Positions 1-8,805 are shown, numbered from the stretch's first letter. The stretch: 64,000 nt of DNA from Microbacterium sp. NC79 (GCF_019061125.1 NZ_JAHQYI010000001.1:1240001-1304000); one strand, 5' to 3'. Notes: a model not told the origin generated them from the letters alone. A program made the numbers and translations.

Positions 1-340
1 GGTCAACGAAGCGGTGCAGACCCTCACCCGTGTTGGTGTACAGGCAGTCAGCGACGATGCGAAGCTCGTTGTCTGCGGCCAGGTTGTCGAGGGCGATCCG
101 TGAATCTGCGAACGCGGTGGCCGGGTCAATCGATGCACCGTTCAGGGTGATCTCCAGCACATCGCGTGCGATCAGGTCGATGAAGGTCGAGGCGCCTTCT
201 GTCGCGGTGAAACGAACGACGCTCGTGGAGCGGAAGACCTCGGCTCCTGTCGTCAGATCCAGCGCAATGTCGTACGACTGGGTGTCGACGACCGCGCGGC
301 GCTCCTGTGCTTCGATCCGTGTGAGGTTCTCTCCAGGCAC
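1..340 (-). CDS. pepN: Aminopeptidase N, N-terminal part (partial)
   Basis: The first 113 residues of an M1-family zinc aminopeptidase read off the minus strand and run out of the window at base 1. The protein begins MPGENLTRIEAQERR and continues with the beta-rich N-terminal domain typical of actinobacterial PepN, including YDIALDL and CLYTNTGEGLHRF. The catalytic HEXXH region lies outside the window. The start is GTG at 338-340, preceded by a GGGAG Shine-Dalgarno sequence 7 nt away. The enzyme removes N-terminal amino acids from peptides in the cytoplasm. It is divergent from rpiB across a 167-bp spacer. The family call rests on the N-terminal domain only. Confidence 0.85.
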   Translation of the reverse strand, partial: MPGENLTRIEAQERRAVVDTQSYDIALDLTTGAEVFRSTSVVRFTATEGASTFIDLIARDVLEITLNGASIDPATAFADSRIALDNLAADNELRIVADCLYTNTGEGLHRFVD

Positions 341-495
341 TGAATGGCTCCCGTGGTTTGGATGATGGGGGAACGAGTCATTTCTGCTCGCAGCACCGAC
401 GCTGCTGGCGGCGGCACCAAAAAGTCAGCCTACGCCAGCGTCGCGTTTCGTGCGGGAAAGACGGGCGGAAGGCTTCGAGACGTGGGCAGAATGAA

Positions 496-501
496 TAGAC
501 T
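496..501 (+). promoter_or_regulatory. -10 box of rpiB, leaderless type
   Basis: TAGACT lies exactly 6 nt upstream of the rpiB ATG, so transcription would start at or next to the A of the start codon. No Shine-Dalgarno sequence is seen. The spacing matches that at many other genes in the window. Confidence 0.6.
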
Positions 502-507
502 TGACCA

Positions 508-993
508 ATGCGCATTCACATCGCCACCGATCACGCCGGTCTCGACTTTTCTACCCAGTTGCAGGAGCACCTGCGCAGCCTCGGTCACGACGTGATCGAT
601 CACGGTCCGATCGAGTATGACGCCGTCGATGACTACCCCGCGTTCTGCATTCGTGCTGCCCAGGGCGTCGTAGCCGACCAGCAGGCTGGCGTTGAGGCGC
701 TCGGTGTCGTCTTCGGTGGTTCCGGCAACGGAGAGCAGATCGCCGCCAACAAGGTGGAAGGCATTCGTGCGGCGCTGGTGTGGAACCTTTCCACGGCAGA
801 ACTGGCGCGCGAACACAACAACGCAAACGTCATCTCCATCGGCGCCCGCCAGCACTCGTTTGACGAGGTCGTGTCGTTCATTGAGCTCTTCATTAACACG
901 CCGTTCCCTGGCGACGAGCGCCACGTGCGCCGTATTGCGCAGATCGCAGACTTCGAGCGCGACGGCTCACTTCTTCCTGACCCGCGCGCGTAA
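508..993 (+). CDS. rpiB: Ribose-5-phosphate isomerase B
   Basis: A 161-residue RpiB/LacAB-family sugar-phosphate isomerase that interconverts ribose 5-phosphate and ribulose 5-phosphate in the non-oxidative pentose phosphate pathway. The N-terminal strand IATDHAG contains the Asp8-His9 pair that contacts substrate. The glycine-rich loop GGSGNGEQ (about 70-77) holds Glu76, equivalent to the catalytic glutamate of mycobacterial RpiB. Length is normal for the family. Its stop codon overlaps the start of the Fpg/Nei gene by one base (TAATG), suggesting translational coupling. Transcription is probably leaderless. Confidence 0.93.
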   Translation: MRIHIATDHAGLDFSTQLQEHLRSLGHDVIDHGPIEYDAVDDYPAFCIRAAQGVVADQQAGVEALGVVFGGSGNGEQIAANKVEGIRAALVWNLSTAELAREHNNANVISIGARQHSFDEVVSFIELFINTPFPGDERHVRRIAQIADFERDGSLLPDPRA

Positions 994-1994
994 TGCCCGA
1001 GGGCCATTCCGTTCACCGCATCGCGCGGCAGATCGAACGCAACTTCGTCGGAAGCACCGTCACGGCTTCCAGCCCACAGGGGCGCTTTCATGAAGGCGCC
1101 ATGGTGCTCAATGGGCGCGAAGTGCGGGCAGCCAAAGCGGTAGGCAAGCAGATGTTTGTCGAGTTCGACGATGCGATCTGGTTGCGCGTCCACCTCGGCC
1201 TTTACGGTGCGTGGGATTTTGCCGGCGAGATTCTGATGGACGCCACCATCGCGTCAGCAAATGGTCGCATGGGTCAGACCAATCAGCGCGGCACCGATAT
1301 CGACAGCACGATCTTCGACGACGCAGGCGAGAACTCTCTGGCCTCGATCGGCGCACCCCGCAAGACGCGGGTCAATGTGCGCATGAGCGAGCAAACGAAG
1401 GGGCTTGGTGACGACGAGCTGGCTGAATGGCCGCCCCCGATCGTTGGCACGGTTCGCCTGCGGTTGCTCACCGAGAGCGTCTGTGCCGATCTGCGCGGCC
1501 CGACGGCGTGTGAAATTCAGACACCCGATGAGGTCGCGGCGTCGATCGCGAAGCTTGGGCCCGACCCGCTGGTGGGAGACACCGGTGAGGGCGAAGAGCG
1601 TTTTGTGGCCGCCGTCAAGCGGCGCAATGTCGCCATTGGTCAGCTACTGATGGACCAGAGCATTGTCAGTGGCATCGGCAATGTGTACCGTGCAGAGATG
1701 CTGTTTCGCGCGGCGCTTAACCCGCACACGCCTGGCAAAGCCGTGCGCGAAGACACGCTACGCGCCATGTGGCGCGACTGGGTCAATTTGCTCAGCATCG
1801 GCGTTGAAACCGGCCAGATGATGACGATGGACGATTTAGACCCGGAGGCGTATCGTCGAGCGATGGCCCACCGTGATGACCGGCACTGGGTCTATCACCG
1901 CGCGGGGTTGCCTTGTCGCGAATGCGGAACGGAAATCGTGTTGGAAGAGATGCAGGCCCGCAAGCTTTACTGGTGCCCGCGCTGCCAGGCCTGA
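993..1994 (+). CDS. Fpg/Nei-family DNA glycosylase / AP lyase
   Basis: 333 residues. It begins MPEGH: after Met removal, Pro2 is the Schiff-base nucleophile and Glu3 the acid residue of the Fpg/Nei family, which excises oxidised bases and cuts the abasic site. The helix-two-turn-helix segment around residues 215-230 has the conserved QLLMDQSIVSGIGNVYRAE. The C-terminus carries a zinc finger with Cys308, Cys311, Cys328 and Cys331. MPEGH suggests the Nei side of the family rather than Fpg (MPELPE). It is longer than the usual 270 or so residues because of a polar insert between about 78 and 150. Translation is coupled to rpiB. Confidence 0.88.
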   Translation: MPEGHSVHRIARQIERNFVGSTVTASSPQGRFHEGAMVLNGREVRAAKAVGKQMFVEFDDAIWLRVHLGLYGAWDFAGEILMDATIASANGRMGQTNQRGTDIDSTIFDDAGENSLASIGAPRKTRVNVRMSEQTKGLGDDELAEWPPPIVGTVRLRLLTESVCADLRGPTACEIQTPDEVAASIAKLGPDPLVGDTGEGEERFVAAVKRRNVAIGQLLMDQSIVSGIGNVYRAEMLFRAALNPHTPGKAVREDTLRAMWRDWVNLLSIGVETGQMMTMDDLDPEAYRRAMAHRDDRHWVYHRAGLPCRECGTEIVLEEMQARKLYWCPRCQA

Positions 1995-2002
1995 GGAGAG
2001 CC

Positions 2003-2644
2003 ATGCGTCAAAACCCGAGCTTTGCGATGGCTGACATCGCCGAAATGCGCCGCATCATCGCGCGCAACCCCTGGGCGACGCTGGTGAGCGCAACCGACGA
2101 TGGCGTCGTGGCTTCTCACTACGCCGTGCTCCTGGATGACGAGCGAGATAACCTCACTGTCGTCGGACACGTCGGCAAGCCCGATGACTTCATTCATGGT
2201 CTCGGTGAGCGCGAACTGACCATCATCTTTCAAGGGCCGCACGGATATATCACGCCACGGTGGTACGGCGAGGTGGCAGCTGTTCCAACCTGGAACTACG
2301 TCGCAGTACACCTCACCGGTGTGCCAGAGCTGCTGACCACGGAGGAGAACCTGGTCGTGCTCGACAAGCTCGTCACCCATTTCGAGAGCGCGGAACCGGA
2401 CCCCCGCCTGATGTGGGAAGCGCCGAACGACGCCGGCTTCGTGACCCGGATGGAGCGCGGAACCATGGGCTTTCGATTGACGCCGACGAAGATTGTCGCG
2501 AAGCGCAAGCTGAGCCAAAACAAACCAGATGAAGCCGTCGACACCATCATTGCTGAGCTTTCTGGTTCCGGCGCCTACGCCAATCGCCCGCTCGCTGCCG
2601 AAATGAAGCGCGCACACGACGCCATTCGAGAGGCACGCGCATGA
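2003..2644 (+). CDS. PaiB-like FMN-binding split-barrel protein
   Basis: 213 residues similar to the PaiB / FMN-binding negative transcriptional regulator family. Typical segments are WATLVSA near the N-terminus, YITPRWY in the middle and VPTWNYVAVHLTG after it, all parts of the flavin-binding split barrel. Bacillus PaiB affects protease and sporulation genes, but most homologues have no proven role, so regulator is only the family label. The ATG at 2003 is chosen because GAGGAG lies just upstream. An earlier in-frame ATG would lie inside the glycosylase gene. The end overlaps the amidohydrolase gene by 4 nt (ATGA). Confidence 0.82.
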   Translation: MRQNPSFAMADIAEMRRIIARNPWATLVSATDDGVVASHYAVLLDDERDNLTVVGHVGKPDDFIHGLGERELTIIFQGPHGYITPRWYGEVAAVPTWNYVAVHLTGVPELLTTEENLVVLDKLVTHFESAEPDPRLMWEAPNDAGFVTRMERGTMGFRLTPTKIVAKRKLSQNKPDEAVDTIIAELSGSGAYANRPLAAEMKRAHDAIREARA

Positions 2645-4128
2645 TCGCTTTGGGAACGCACCCCGTCGCCGTGCGCAACGTTCGTATCGCCGGTCCCACC
2701 CGTCAGTATGTCCCATTTGATGATGTCTGCGATGTGGTTATCAACGGCGGAAAGATTGTGGACTTCGCCCCCGTTGGCGCACTGAAGCACCATGGGCCGG
2801 TATGGGATGCCGAGGGATCCTGGGTGATGCCTGGCTTGTGGGATCACCACATTCACTCCACGCCGACTGCGTTAGCGGCCATGCGTACCGATGTTATGTC
2901 GGCCATGACGGCCGGTGAGGCAGCCGCCATCATGAGTAAGGTCGTCCCGGCAGCGGATGGGCGCCGCATCGGCGTGCGGATGCGTGACGGATTGTGGCAC
3001 GACCGGCCCACCTTGGCGGTTCTGGACGAGGCGAGTGGGCACGTTCCGACGTACATCGTCAATATGGACCTGCATAGCGTCTGGATGAACTCCGCTGCTT
3101 TCCTGCGCGAAGGAATGATCGCCACGGAAAGCGGTCTGGTGCGCGAAGATGTCGCTTTTGACGTCAGTCGTCGGCTTGGTGAGCTCGACGCTGATGTGCT
3201 TGACGCCGCCGTTTCTGAGGTCGCTGATCGTGCCGCTTCGCGCGGTGTTGTCGGAATGATCGACTACGACTTCGGGTGGAACCTGGCGCCGTGGGTGCGC
3301 CGAGCGGCAGACGGATTCGACGCCGTACGCGTGCAGTTTGGCGTGTACCCGCAAGATCTCGCGCGTGCGATCGCGCATGGTATCGCGACGGGTGATGCCA
3401 TTGACGAACTCGGACTCATCACCGTCGGGTCGCTCAAAGCGATCTCCGATGGTTCCCTTGGTACCCGCACGGCAGCGTGTTCGCACCCGTATCCAGACGA
3501 GACATCCGGCCACATGGCGATCACGCCAGCGGATCTTGTTGAGCTGATGATGATTGCGACCGGGAGCGGGTTCGCGTGTGCAATTCACGCGATTGGCGAC
3601 GTGGCGAACTCGCACGCGCTTGACGCTTTCATGACGACAGGCGCGTGGGGCTCCATCGAACACGCGCAATTGGTGTCACGGGTCGACCTACCCCGCTTTG
3701 CTCGCGCAGGTGTCTCCGCGAGCGTCCAGCCAACGCATGCCGTTGATGATCGCGATCTCGCTGATCGTGAGTGGGCAGGGCAGCCGAGTGCCGCCTACCC
3801 GTTGCGATCCCTGCACGATGCCGGCGCCAACCTGCTTTTTGGTTCCGATTCTCCGGTCGCGCCGCTGGATCCGTGGCTGGCGATGGCGAATGCCGTGGAC
3901 CGTACGGCCGACGAGCGTGAGCCCTGGCTGGAATATGAGCGTCTCGATGTTGCGACGGCGGTGGCAGCGTCAGTCGGCGGGTCACAGCACGAACCGCTGA
4001 TGGAGATTGGCGCAGACGCTGACCTGGTGTTTTGTGCCCAGGATCCGTACGCTGCCAGTGGCAAGGAGCTACGCAGCATGGTCGTGAATGCGACCCTGCT
4101 CGGAGGTCGGTTTACGCACCTCGGCTAG
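2641..4128 (+). CDS. Amidohydrolase family protein (YtcJ-like)
   Basis: A 495-residue metal-dependent amidohydrolase of the amidohydrolase-3 / YtcJ type. The N-terminal composite sandwich is followed by WVMPGLWDHHIHS, the HxH metal-binding strand at about 61-73. Further metal-site candidates are CAIHAIGD in the middle and FGSDSPVAPLDPW near the C-terminus, where Asp would activate water. Substrate cannot be deduced; family members hydrolyse amide or imine bonds in small cyclic or acylated compounds. It overlaps the PaiB-like gene by ATGA, so the two are probably co-translated. Confidence 0.82.
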   Translation: MIALGTHPVAVRNVRIAGPTRQYVPFDDVCDVVINGGKIVDFAPVGALKHHGPVWDAEGSWVMPGLWDHHIHSTPTALAAMRTDVMSAMTAGEAAAIMSKVVPAADGRRIGVRMRDGLWHDRPTLAVLDEASGHVPTYIVNMDLHSVWMNSAAFLREGMIATESGLVREDVAFDVSRRLGELDADVLDAAVSEVADRAASRGVVGMIDYDFGWNLAPWVRRAADGFDAVRVQFGVYPQDLARAIAHGIATGDAIDELGLITVGSLKAISDGSLGTRTAACSHPYPDETSGHMAITPADLVELMMIATGSGFACAIHAIGDVANSHALDAFMTTGAWGSIEHAQLVSRVDLPRFARAGVSASVQPTHAVDDRDLADREWAGQPSAAYPLRSLHDAGANLLFGSDSPVAPLDPWLAMANAVDRTADEREPWLEYERLDVATAVAASVGGSQHEPLMEIGADADLVFCAQDPYAASGKELRSMVVNATLLGGRFTHLG

Positions 4129-4191
4129 CGCGCCACACCACCCCGCTCACCCTCATTACCCGCCTCCCTGGTTCCGCCCCCGCGCGACCGG

Positions 4192-4260
4192 GCGAAACAC
4201 ATTTTGGTCGGCGAGAAACATGCGGCGCGTTTGTGTTTCGCCGACCAAATTGAGTTTCGC
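4192..4260. repeat. Nested extragenic inverted repeat
   Basis: An intergenic two-level palindrome. The outer arms are GCGAAAC (4192-4198) and GTTTCGC (4254-4260). The inner arms are TTGGTCGGCG-AG-AAACA (4204-4220) and TGTTTCGCCGACCAA (4234-4248). The gene-end position and compound stem resemble a REP-type element or a fold-back transcript between the amidohydrolase and dps genes. Confidence 0.6.
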
Positions 4261-4274
4261 GAGGTGGGGGTATG

Positions 4275-4312
4275 CGAAAGCGGGCGCCTCCTGGAGGAAG
4301 CGCCCGCTTTCG
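4275..4312 (-). terminator. Terminator downstream of dps
   Basis: A perfect 12-bp stem, CGAAAGCGGGCG (4275-4286) with CGCCCGCTTTCG (4301-4312), begins 11 nt after the dps stop on the minus strand. There is no long U tract, as is common in actinobacteria. Confidence 0.7.
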
Positions 4313-4322
4313 ATGCGTCAGA

Positions 4323-4808
4323 TTAGGCTGCGACGTGTGCCGTGAGGAACCAGCGGTCCTTTTCGAGGCCGCGGCGAATCTCGATCGCAACGTCCTGGCT
4401 GGTCAGGTCGACCTCGTCGAGGCCATCGATGGCTTCCTGGGTCTGAGCCAGAATCACATCGATGTCCGCGACAACAGCGTGGATCATGTCGACGGAGTTG
4501 GCGAACGCGGCAGGAACAGCCGTCTCGCCCGCTTCGGCAGCGACGACGCTGGCGCGAGCGTCGACCGGGAGGCCAAGCGACACGATGCGCTCAGCGGCGG
4601 TGTCAGCCCACTCCATGGCGTGAGCAACGACCGTGTCAAGCAGTTCGTGAACGCCGACAAAGTTCGCGCCACGGACGTGCCAGTGCGCTTGCTTGCCGTT
4701 CAGTACGAGCGCCTGCAGGCTGTGCACGAGCGGCGTGAGGAACTGTGCGGAACCTGCGGCAACCGTCGGGTCGCTGGCGGTCGTTGCGATGGTCTTCGAC
4801 GTGGTCAT
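4323..4808 (-). CDS. dps: Dps-family DNA-binding ferritin-like protein
   Basis: 161 residues. Dps forms dodecamers that oxidise and store iron with hydrogen peroxide and protect DNA under stress. The ferroxidase residues keep the exact spacing of E. coli Dps: His42, His54, Asp69 and Glu73, within AHWHVRG, GVHELLD and ADTAAERI. The ATG at 4806-4808 is chosen because GAGGAGG stands just upstream; a longer frame begins 72 nt earlier without such a site. The N-terminal tail MTTSKTIATT is short and only weakly basic. It is transcribed alone, with its own terminator. Confidence 0.92.
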   Translation of the reverse strand: MTTSKTIATTASDPTVAAGSAQFLTPLVHSLQALVLNGKQAHWHVRGANFVGVHELLDTVVAHAMEWADTAAERIVSLGLPVDARASVVAAEAGETAVPAAFANSVDMIHAVVADIDVILAQTQEAIDGLDEVDLTSQDVAIEIRRGLEKDRWFLTAHVAA

Positions 4809-4945
4809 GAGGTCCTCCTCGGAGCGGTTGGTCTGTGTAACAACATCTAAATTACTCTTCTCATTCCCGGGCGCAAGCAAGCTGAGGCTGGGCTAACTCC
4901 CTGATAAAACGCGATAATTAGGTGAGGCTAAGCGAAGAAAGTTCG

Positions 4946-5371
4946 TTAACCGAGGGCGGGCGGCCAGACACCGATGATGAGGGCCATCACGACGACGGTG
5001 ACAAGTTCGTGGGCAATGTTCATGATCGTCAGTGCACTCGGGCGTCCTTCGAAGGCGTCGTGCGTGATGAAGCGAGCCGCGGTGAATCCGGCCCACAGGA
5101 GGATGCCGGTGACAAGCGCCGCGATCAGGTAGCTTCCCTGGTAGAAATGATGCGCGATGGTGGTTGCGCCGGCGAGTACCCAGGCCGACAGAAAGCTCAC
5201 CACGAGGGTGACCAGAATCGGAACGACGGCGCTGGCTCCGGAACCGAGGGTTACCTTCGCGAGTTTCATCCACTTGTCGCCAAAAACTTTTGGGGTGTAC
5301 CAAACGGTGCCGACGACCATCGTCGACAGCGTCGCAAGGATGACGGCCCAGTAGTTAATTTCCGGAACCAT
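4946..5371 (-). CDS. DUF1761-type integral membrane protein
   Basis: 141 residues with four predicted membrane segments: about 8-24, 52-74, 83-101 and 118-136. The N-terminal VPEINYWAVILATLSTMVVG and the following VWYTPKVFGDKWMKL are characteristic of DUF1761 proteins. Function is unknown. The ATG at 5369-5371 has AAGGAG about 10 nt upstream, which decides it against an earlier in-frame start. It lies in the plasma membrane. It stands alone, divergent from the carbonic-anhydrase-like gene. Confidence 0.75.
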   Translation of the reverse strand: MVPEINYWAVILATLSTMVVGTVWYTPKVFGDKWMKLAKVTLGSGASAVVPILVTLVVSFLSAWVLAGATTIAHHFYQGSYLIAALVTGILLWAGFTAARFITHDAFEGRPSALTIMNIAHELVTVVVMALIIGVWPPALG

Positions 5372-5464
5372 AGTGTGCTCCTTTTTCGTAGCGTTGAGTG
5401 AATGATGGCGTACGCATGCCGTCGCCAACAAGAGGCCCGCTTGGGTAGATTCGCCCGCTCGCCA

Positions 5465-5470
5465 TAGAGT
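5465..5470 (+). promoter_or_regulatory. -10 box of gamma-carbonic-anhydrase gene, leaderless type
   Basis: TAGAGT with a 6-nt gap to the ATG at 5477. No Shine-Dalgarno sequence is seen. Confidence 0.6.
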
Positions 5471-5476
5471 CAGGGC

Positions 5477-6016
5477 ATGACGATTTCACCTGATGCTTCG
5501 GTTCTGCCCGTCTCTGGCATGACTCCCACGATTGCTGAGTCAGCATTTGTTGCTGCCGGAGCGCGCCTGATCGGCGACGTGCGGTTGGCGGCAGGCTCGA
5601 GCGCCTGGTTCAACGCGGTCCTTCGTGGTGACAGCGCGTCGATTACCGTCGGCGCTCGAAGCAACCTGCAAGACAACGTCTCGGTCCACGTCGATGCGGG
5701 TCACCCCGTCATCATCGGCGAAGACGTGTCAGTTGGTCACAACGCGGTTGTGCACGGCTGCACGGTGGAGGACGGTTCGCTCATCGGCATGGGGTCCGTC
5801 ATCCTGTCGGGAGCGGTGATTGGTGCGGCCAGCCTGGTCGCCGGGGGAGCAGTGGTGCTGGAGGGAACCATCGTGCCGCCCGGATCCCTCGTAGCTGGTG
5901 TGCCCGCTAAGGTTCGTCGAGAGCTGAGTGATGAAGAAAAGGAGCGGCTCCTGAAGAACGCAGCCGTGTACCTTGTCCACTCCGCCAATCACGCAGAAAC
6001 CGTCAACGACGCCTGA
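5477..6016 (+). CDS. Gamma carbonic anhydrase-like hexapeptide protein
   Basis: 179 residues of left-handed beta-helix, with repeated hexapeptides such as ITVGARSNLQDNVSV and LIGMGSVILSGAVIG. Histidines in HVDAGHP, VGHNAVVHG and nearby strands match the zinc ligands of Cam/YrdA-type gamma carbonic anhydrases. The C-terminal helix (EEKERLLKNAAVYLVHSANH) is also typical. These proteins form trimers. Some hydrate CO2, but many YrdA/PaaY relatives have other or unknown activity, so the enzyme name is provisional. It ends in a strong bidirectional terminator shared with the ABC transporter genes. Confidence 0.82.
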   Translation: MTISPDASVLPVSGMTPTIAESAFVAAGARLIGDVRLAAGSSAWFNAVLRGDSASITVGARSNLQDNVSVHVDAGHPVIIGEDVSVGHNAVVHGCTVEDGSLIGMGSVILSGAVIGAASLVAGGAVVLEGTIVPPGSLVAGVPAKVRRELSDEEKERLLKNAAVYLVHSANHAETVNDA

Positions 6017-6032
6017 TCCCACGAGAACGATA

Positions 6033-6065
6033 GAAGGCGGGCCCGACGAGATCGGGCCCGCCTTC
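6033..6065. terminator. Bidirectional terminator
   Basis: A perfect 14-bp GC-rich stem, GAAGGCGGGCCCGA (6033-6046) with TCGGGCCCGCCTTC (6052-6065), and a 5-nt loop. It lies between the converging carbonic-anhydrase-like and ABC ATPase genes and can serve both. Confidence 0.85.
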
Positions 6066-6072
6066 ATCACGT

Positions 6073-6885
6073 CTACGCGTCGTCCTGAATTGCCCTCACG
6101 CTCGCGGTGTCGCGGGACACTTCAACGTGCGTCGGGTCGAGCACGCGGCGCAGGAAGTCTTGTGTGCGTGGCTCCCGCGGATTACCGATCAGGTCGTTCG
6201 GGTGGCCCTGCTCGACGACGACGCCGCCGTCCATAAACACCACGTGATCGGCAACCTCGCGAGCGAACGCCATTTCGTGCGTCACGACCACCATGGTCAT
6301 GCCATCGCGAGCAAGCCCACGCATGATCGCGAGCACGTCGCCAACGGTTTCTGGGTCAAGTGCCGACGTCGGCTCATCAAACAGCATGAGCTTCGGATCC
6401 ATCGAAAGCGCGCGCGCAATGGCAACGCGCTGCTGCTGACCGCCGGAGAGCTCGACAGGGTAGCGCGACTCAAGGGAAGCGAGGCCGACGGCGGCGAGGT
6501 GCTGGCGTGCCACTTTTTCGGCCTCGGCGCGTGAGCGCTTCAGCACCTTTTCCTGTGCGACGGTGCAGTTCTGTAGCACTGTCAGGTGCGGGAACAGGTT
6601 GAACTGCTGAAACACCATGCCGACCTGTGCGCGCATCGCGTCAACGTCGACATCTGCATCCGTGGCGTCGAAGCCGGCGACGTGAATGGTTCCGCCGTTG
6701 GGTTGTTCTAACAGGTTGATGCAGCGCAGCAGCGTGGATTTACCGGACCCAGACGGGCCGATGAGACACACGACCTGGCCCTGACGGACGTTGAGATCAA
6801 TACCCTTGAGGACTTCGTTTGATCCGTAGGCCTTGCGCAGGCCAGTGATCTGCACACCGGCTGGGGCGATAACGGGGATGGTCAT
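6073..6885 (-). CDS. Polar amino acid ABC transporter, ATP-binding protein
   Basis: 270 residues, GlnQ/HisP type. The Walker A motif is GPSGSGKST (about 42-50), the Q-loop [10 protein letters not shown], the ABC signature LSGGQQQR and Walker [15 protein letters not shown], followed by the H-loop VVTHEMAFA. It powers uptake of a polar amino acid with the permease and binding protein encoded upstream on the same strand. The ATG at 6883-6885 overlaps the permease stop by one base (TGATG). A GTG one codon earlier is possible. Substrate is not deducible from the ATPase. Confidence 0.92.
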   Translation of the reverse strand: MTIPVIAPAGVQITGLRKAYGSNEVLKGIDLNVRQGQVVCLIGPSGSGKSTLLRCINLLEQPNGGTIHVAGFDATDADVDVDAMRAQVGMVFQQFNLFPHLTVLQNCTVAQEKVLKRSRAEAEKVARQHLAAVGLASLESRYPVELSGGQQQRVAIARALSMDPKLMLFDEPTSALDPETVGDVLAIMRGLARDGMTMVVVTHEMAFAREVADHVVFMDGGVVVEQGHPNDLIGNPREPRTQDFLRRVLDPTHVEVSRDTASVRAIQDDA

Positions 6886-7700
6886 CACTTTTCCTTTCGC
6901 GACAGGCGCTGGGAGTTCTGTTCGCTGCGGCGCTCGAACCAGCGAGCGAGCATGCTGAGCGGAACCGTAATAACCAAATACAGCAAACCGGCGACTACGA
7001 AGGCGGTCGCGCCACCACCGTATGTAATCATGCCGTCGCGGCCGATCTTGGTGATGTCATAGTTGATTGCCTGCATGCCGAGCACGTAAACCAGCGACGA
7101 GTCCTTCGTGAGCAGAATGACTTCGTTGGTGAGCGGCGGCAACACGATTCGGAACGCCTGCGGGATCACAATCGTGATCATCGCGCGTGTGTGAGACATG
7201 CCGAGGCTGCGCGCGGCTTCGATCTGTCCCTTGGGAACAGCCTGCAAGCCGGCACGCAGGGTTTCTGCCATGTAGGCGGCGGAGACCATGCCGAGCGCGA
7301 CCATGACGGTCGCCCAGAGGGGGAGCTTTAGTCCCTGGAAAGCGATCGGCAGCAGGAAGCCTGCGCCAATCAGAACGAGCAGGGCGGGAATTCCGCGGAA
7401 GAACTCGATGTAGACGGTAGCAATCCACTGATACGGCTTAAACGTTGCCATCTTCATCAGCGCGAGAATCAAGCCCAGGGTGAGGCCGAATATGAACGAT
7501 GTCACCGTGTACAGCAACGTGTTGAACAGGCCCGGGAACAGAATCGTCGGGAACAGTTTCGGGATGACGTCGAAGCGGAGGAACGAGTCGGCCACGCCTG
7601 CCCAGTTGATGGTGAACGCGAGCCCGAGGATGACGGCAACGCCAATCGCGCCCTGAATCCAGAGGCTCCGTCGCCTCCGCTGAGTGGCGGTTAATGCCAT
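6885..7700 (-). CDS. Polar amino acid ABC transporter, permease
   Basis: 271 residues of a HisM/GlnP-type permease. It has a charged N-terminus (RRRR at 8-11), a first membrane helix at about 14-31, and further helices across the rest. The cytoplasmic coupling segment is [24 protein letters not shown], part of the EAA motif that docks on the ATPase, followed by [17 protein letters not shown]. Only one permease gene is present, so it probably forms a homodimer. It lies between the binding-protein and ATPase genes. A stem-loop separates it from the binding-protein gene. Confidence 0.92.
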   Translation of the reverse strand: MALTATQRRRRSLWIQGAIGVAVILGLAFTINWAGVADSFLRFDVIPKLFPTILFPGLFNTLLYTVTSFIFGLTLGLILALMKMATFKPYQWIATVYIEFFRGIPALLVLIGAGFLLPIAFQGLKLPLWATVMVALGMVSAAYMAETLRAGLQAVPKGQIEAARSLGMSHTRAMITIVIPQAFRIVLPPLTNEVILLTKDSSLVYVLGMQAINYDITKIGRDGMITYGGGATAFVVAGLLYLVITVPLSMLARWFERRSEQNSQRLSRKEK

Positions 7701-7720
7701 GAGGGCACCTTTCGATGAGT

Positions 7721-7749
7721 GGGCCGGCCCGCATGTCGCGAGCCGGCCC
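7721..7749 (-). promoter_or_regulatory. Stem-loop between binding-protein and permease genes
   Basis: GGGCCGGC (7721-7728) and GCCGGCCC (7742-7749) form a GC-rich stem with a 13-nt loop just after the binding-protein stop. In such operons a stem here often lowers readthrough or protects the upstream message, giving more binding protein than permease. That role is inferred. Confidence 0.5.
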
Positions 7750-7757
7750 GAAACAAC

Positions 7758-8555
7758 TTACTTACCCTCGAACCACTTTGCTTCGAGCTTGGCGAGTTCT
7801 CCGCTGTCCTTGAGCTTCTTGATCGTCTTGTTGACCTCAGCCAGGATTTCCGCGTTCTTGCCCTTCGGTACAATAATGCCGAGGTTCTCTTCCGTCGGAA
7901 TATCTTCGACGACGAAGAAGTTGTCGTTGCCCTTGATAGCGAACTTCAGAACGGACTGGTTGCCGAGCGAGGCAACCGTGTCGCCCGCCGTCAGCGCCAG
8001 GATCTGCTGACCCGAGTCTTCGTACTCGGTCGGGTCCAGACCCTTGTCACGGGCGTAGGTTGCGCCGGTCGTTGCCGCCTGCACACCGACGGTCTTGCCC
8101 TTGGCATCGTCGAAGGACTTAATTCCGGAGTCCTTCGACGCCACGAGAACCAAAGCGTCGTTGTAGTACGGCTCCGAGAAGTCGACGTTCTGCTTGCGCT
8201 CATCGTTAATCGTGATCGACGATGCAGCAATGTCGCAGTCGGTACCGAACAGACCCGACGTGATTGCTTCGAACGAGGAGTCGACGACAGCCAGTTCGAG
8301 GCCCATGTCATCGGCCACTTGGCGCGCGATGTCAATGTCGAAACCGACCGGCTCGCCGGTTGCTTCGTCAAGCATTTCGAACGGCTCGTAGGGAATGTCG
8401 GAGCAGACGGTCAGCTTGCCGTCAGTCACGGTCTTGATGGCGCCGTCGACGTCGCCACCATTGGCGTCACCCGCGGTGCCACCACAAGCGGACAGGGTCA
8501 GGGCTGCGGTAGCGGTCAAGCCCAACAGCGCGATTCGGGAAATACGGCTCTTCAT
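7758..8555 (-). CDS. Polar amino acid ABC transporter, substrate-binding lipoprotein
   Basis: 265 residues. The signal peptide MKSRISRIALLG... ends in the lipobox LSAC, so the mature protein is lipid-anchored outside the membrane. The body is an SBP_bac_3 periplasmic-type fold: CSDIPYEPFEM near the start, GFDIDIARQVADDMG, and ITINDERKQNVDFSEPYY, all typical of glutamine/histidine/arginine binders. The ATG at 8553-8555 is chosen because signal peptide and lipobox follow at normal distance; an ATG four codons earlier would add MGVL. It is the first gene of a three-gene transporter operon. Confidence 0.9.
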   Translation of the reverse strand: MKSRISRIALLGLTATAALTLSACGGTAGDANGGDVDGAIKTVTDGKLTVCSDIPYEPFEMLDEATGEPVGFDIDIARQVADDMGLELAVVDSSFEAITSGLFGTDCDIAASSITINDERKQNVDFSEPYYNDALVLVASKDSGIKSFDDAKGKTVGVQAATTGATYARDKGLDPTEYEDSGQQILALTAGDTVASLGNQSVLKFAIKGNDNFFVVEDIPTEENLGIIVPKGKNAEILAEVNKTIKKLKDSGELAKLEAKWFEGK

Positions 8556-8793
8556 AAGAACACCCATCTGTGCACGAGTCATGTGTTGCGTAAGTGTATC
8601 CGCACGTCGTCTCGAACTCATTACGCCACGTGGCTCGTGTGTTCTGTTTGTGATAATCGCCTGATTTACCCGCATCTGAGTGAGTTCACGATGGTGATAT
8701 GTACAACCTCAGCATCGACGTGAGTGTGTGAGTGAGCGGCCTGCCATTCTGAGTCGGGGAGCCGAGGGTACCGAGGTGAGACCCGGGCTGCGT

Positions 8794-8799
8794 TACGGT
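8794..8799 (+). promoter_or_regulatory. -10 box of mdh, leaderless type
   Basis: TACGGT with a 6-nt gap to the mdh ATG at 8806. No Shine-Dalgarno sequence is seen. Confidence 0.5.
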
Positions 8800-8805
8800 A
8801 GCGGC

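Noticed and set aside
7719..8723. Plus-strand frame of 334 codons across the amino acid binding-protein gene
   Set aside because: The minus strand carries a signal peptide, lipobox and SBP motifs. The plus-strand frame has none.
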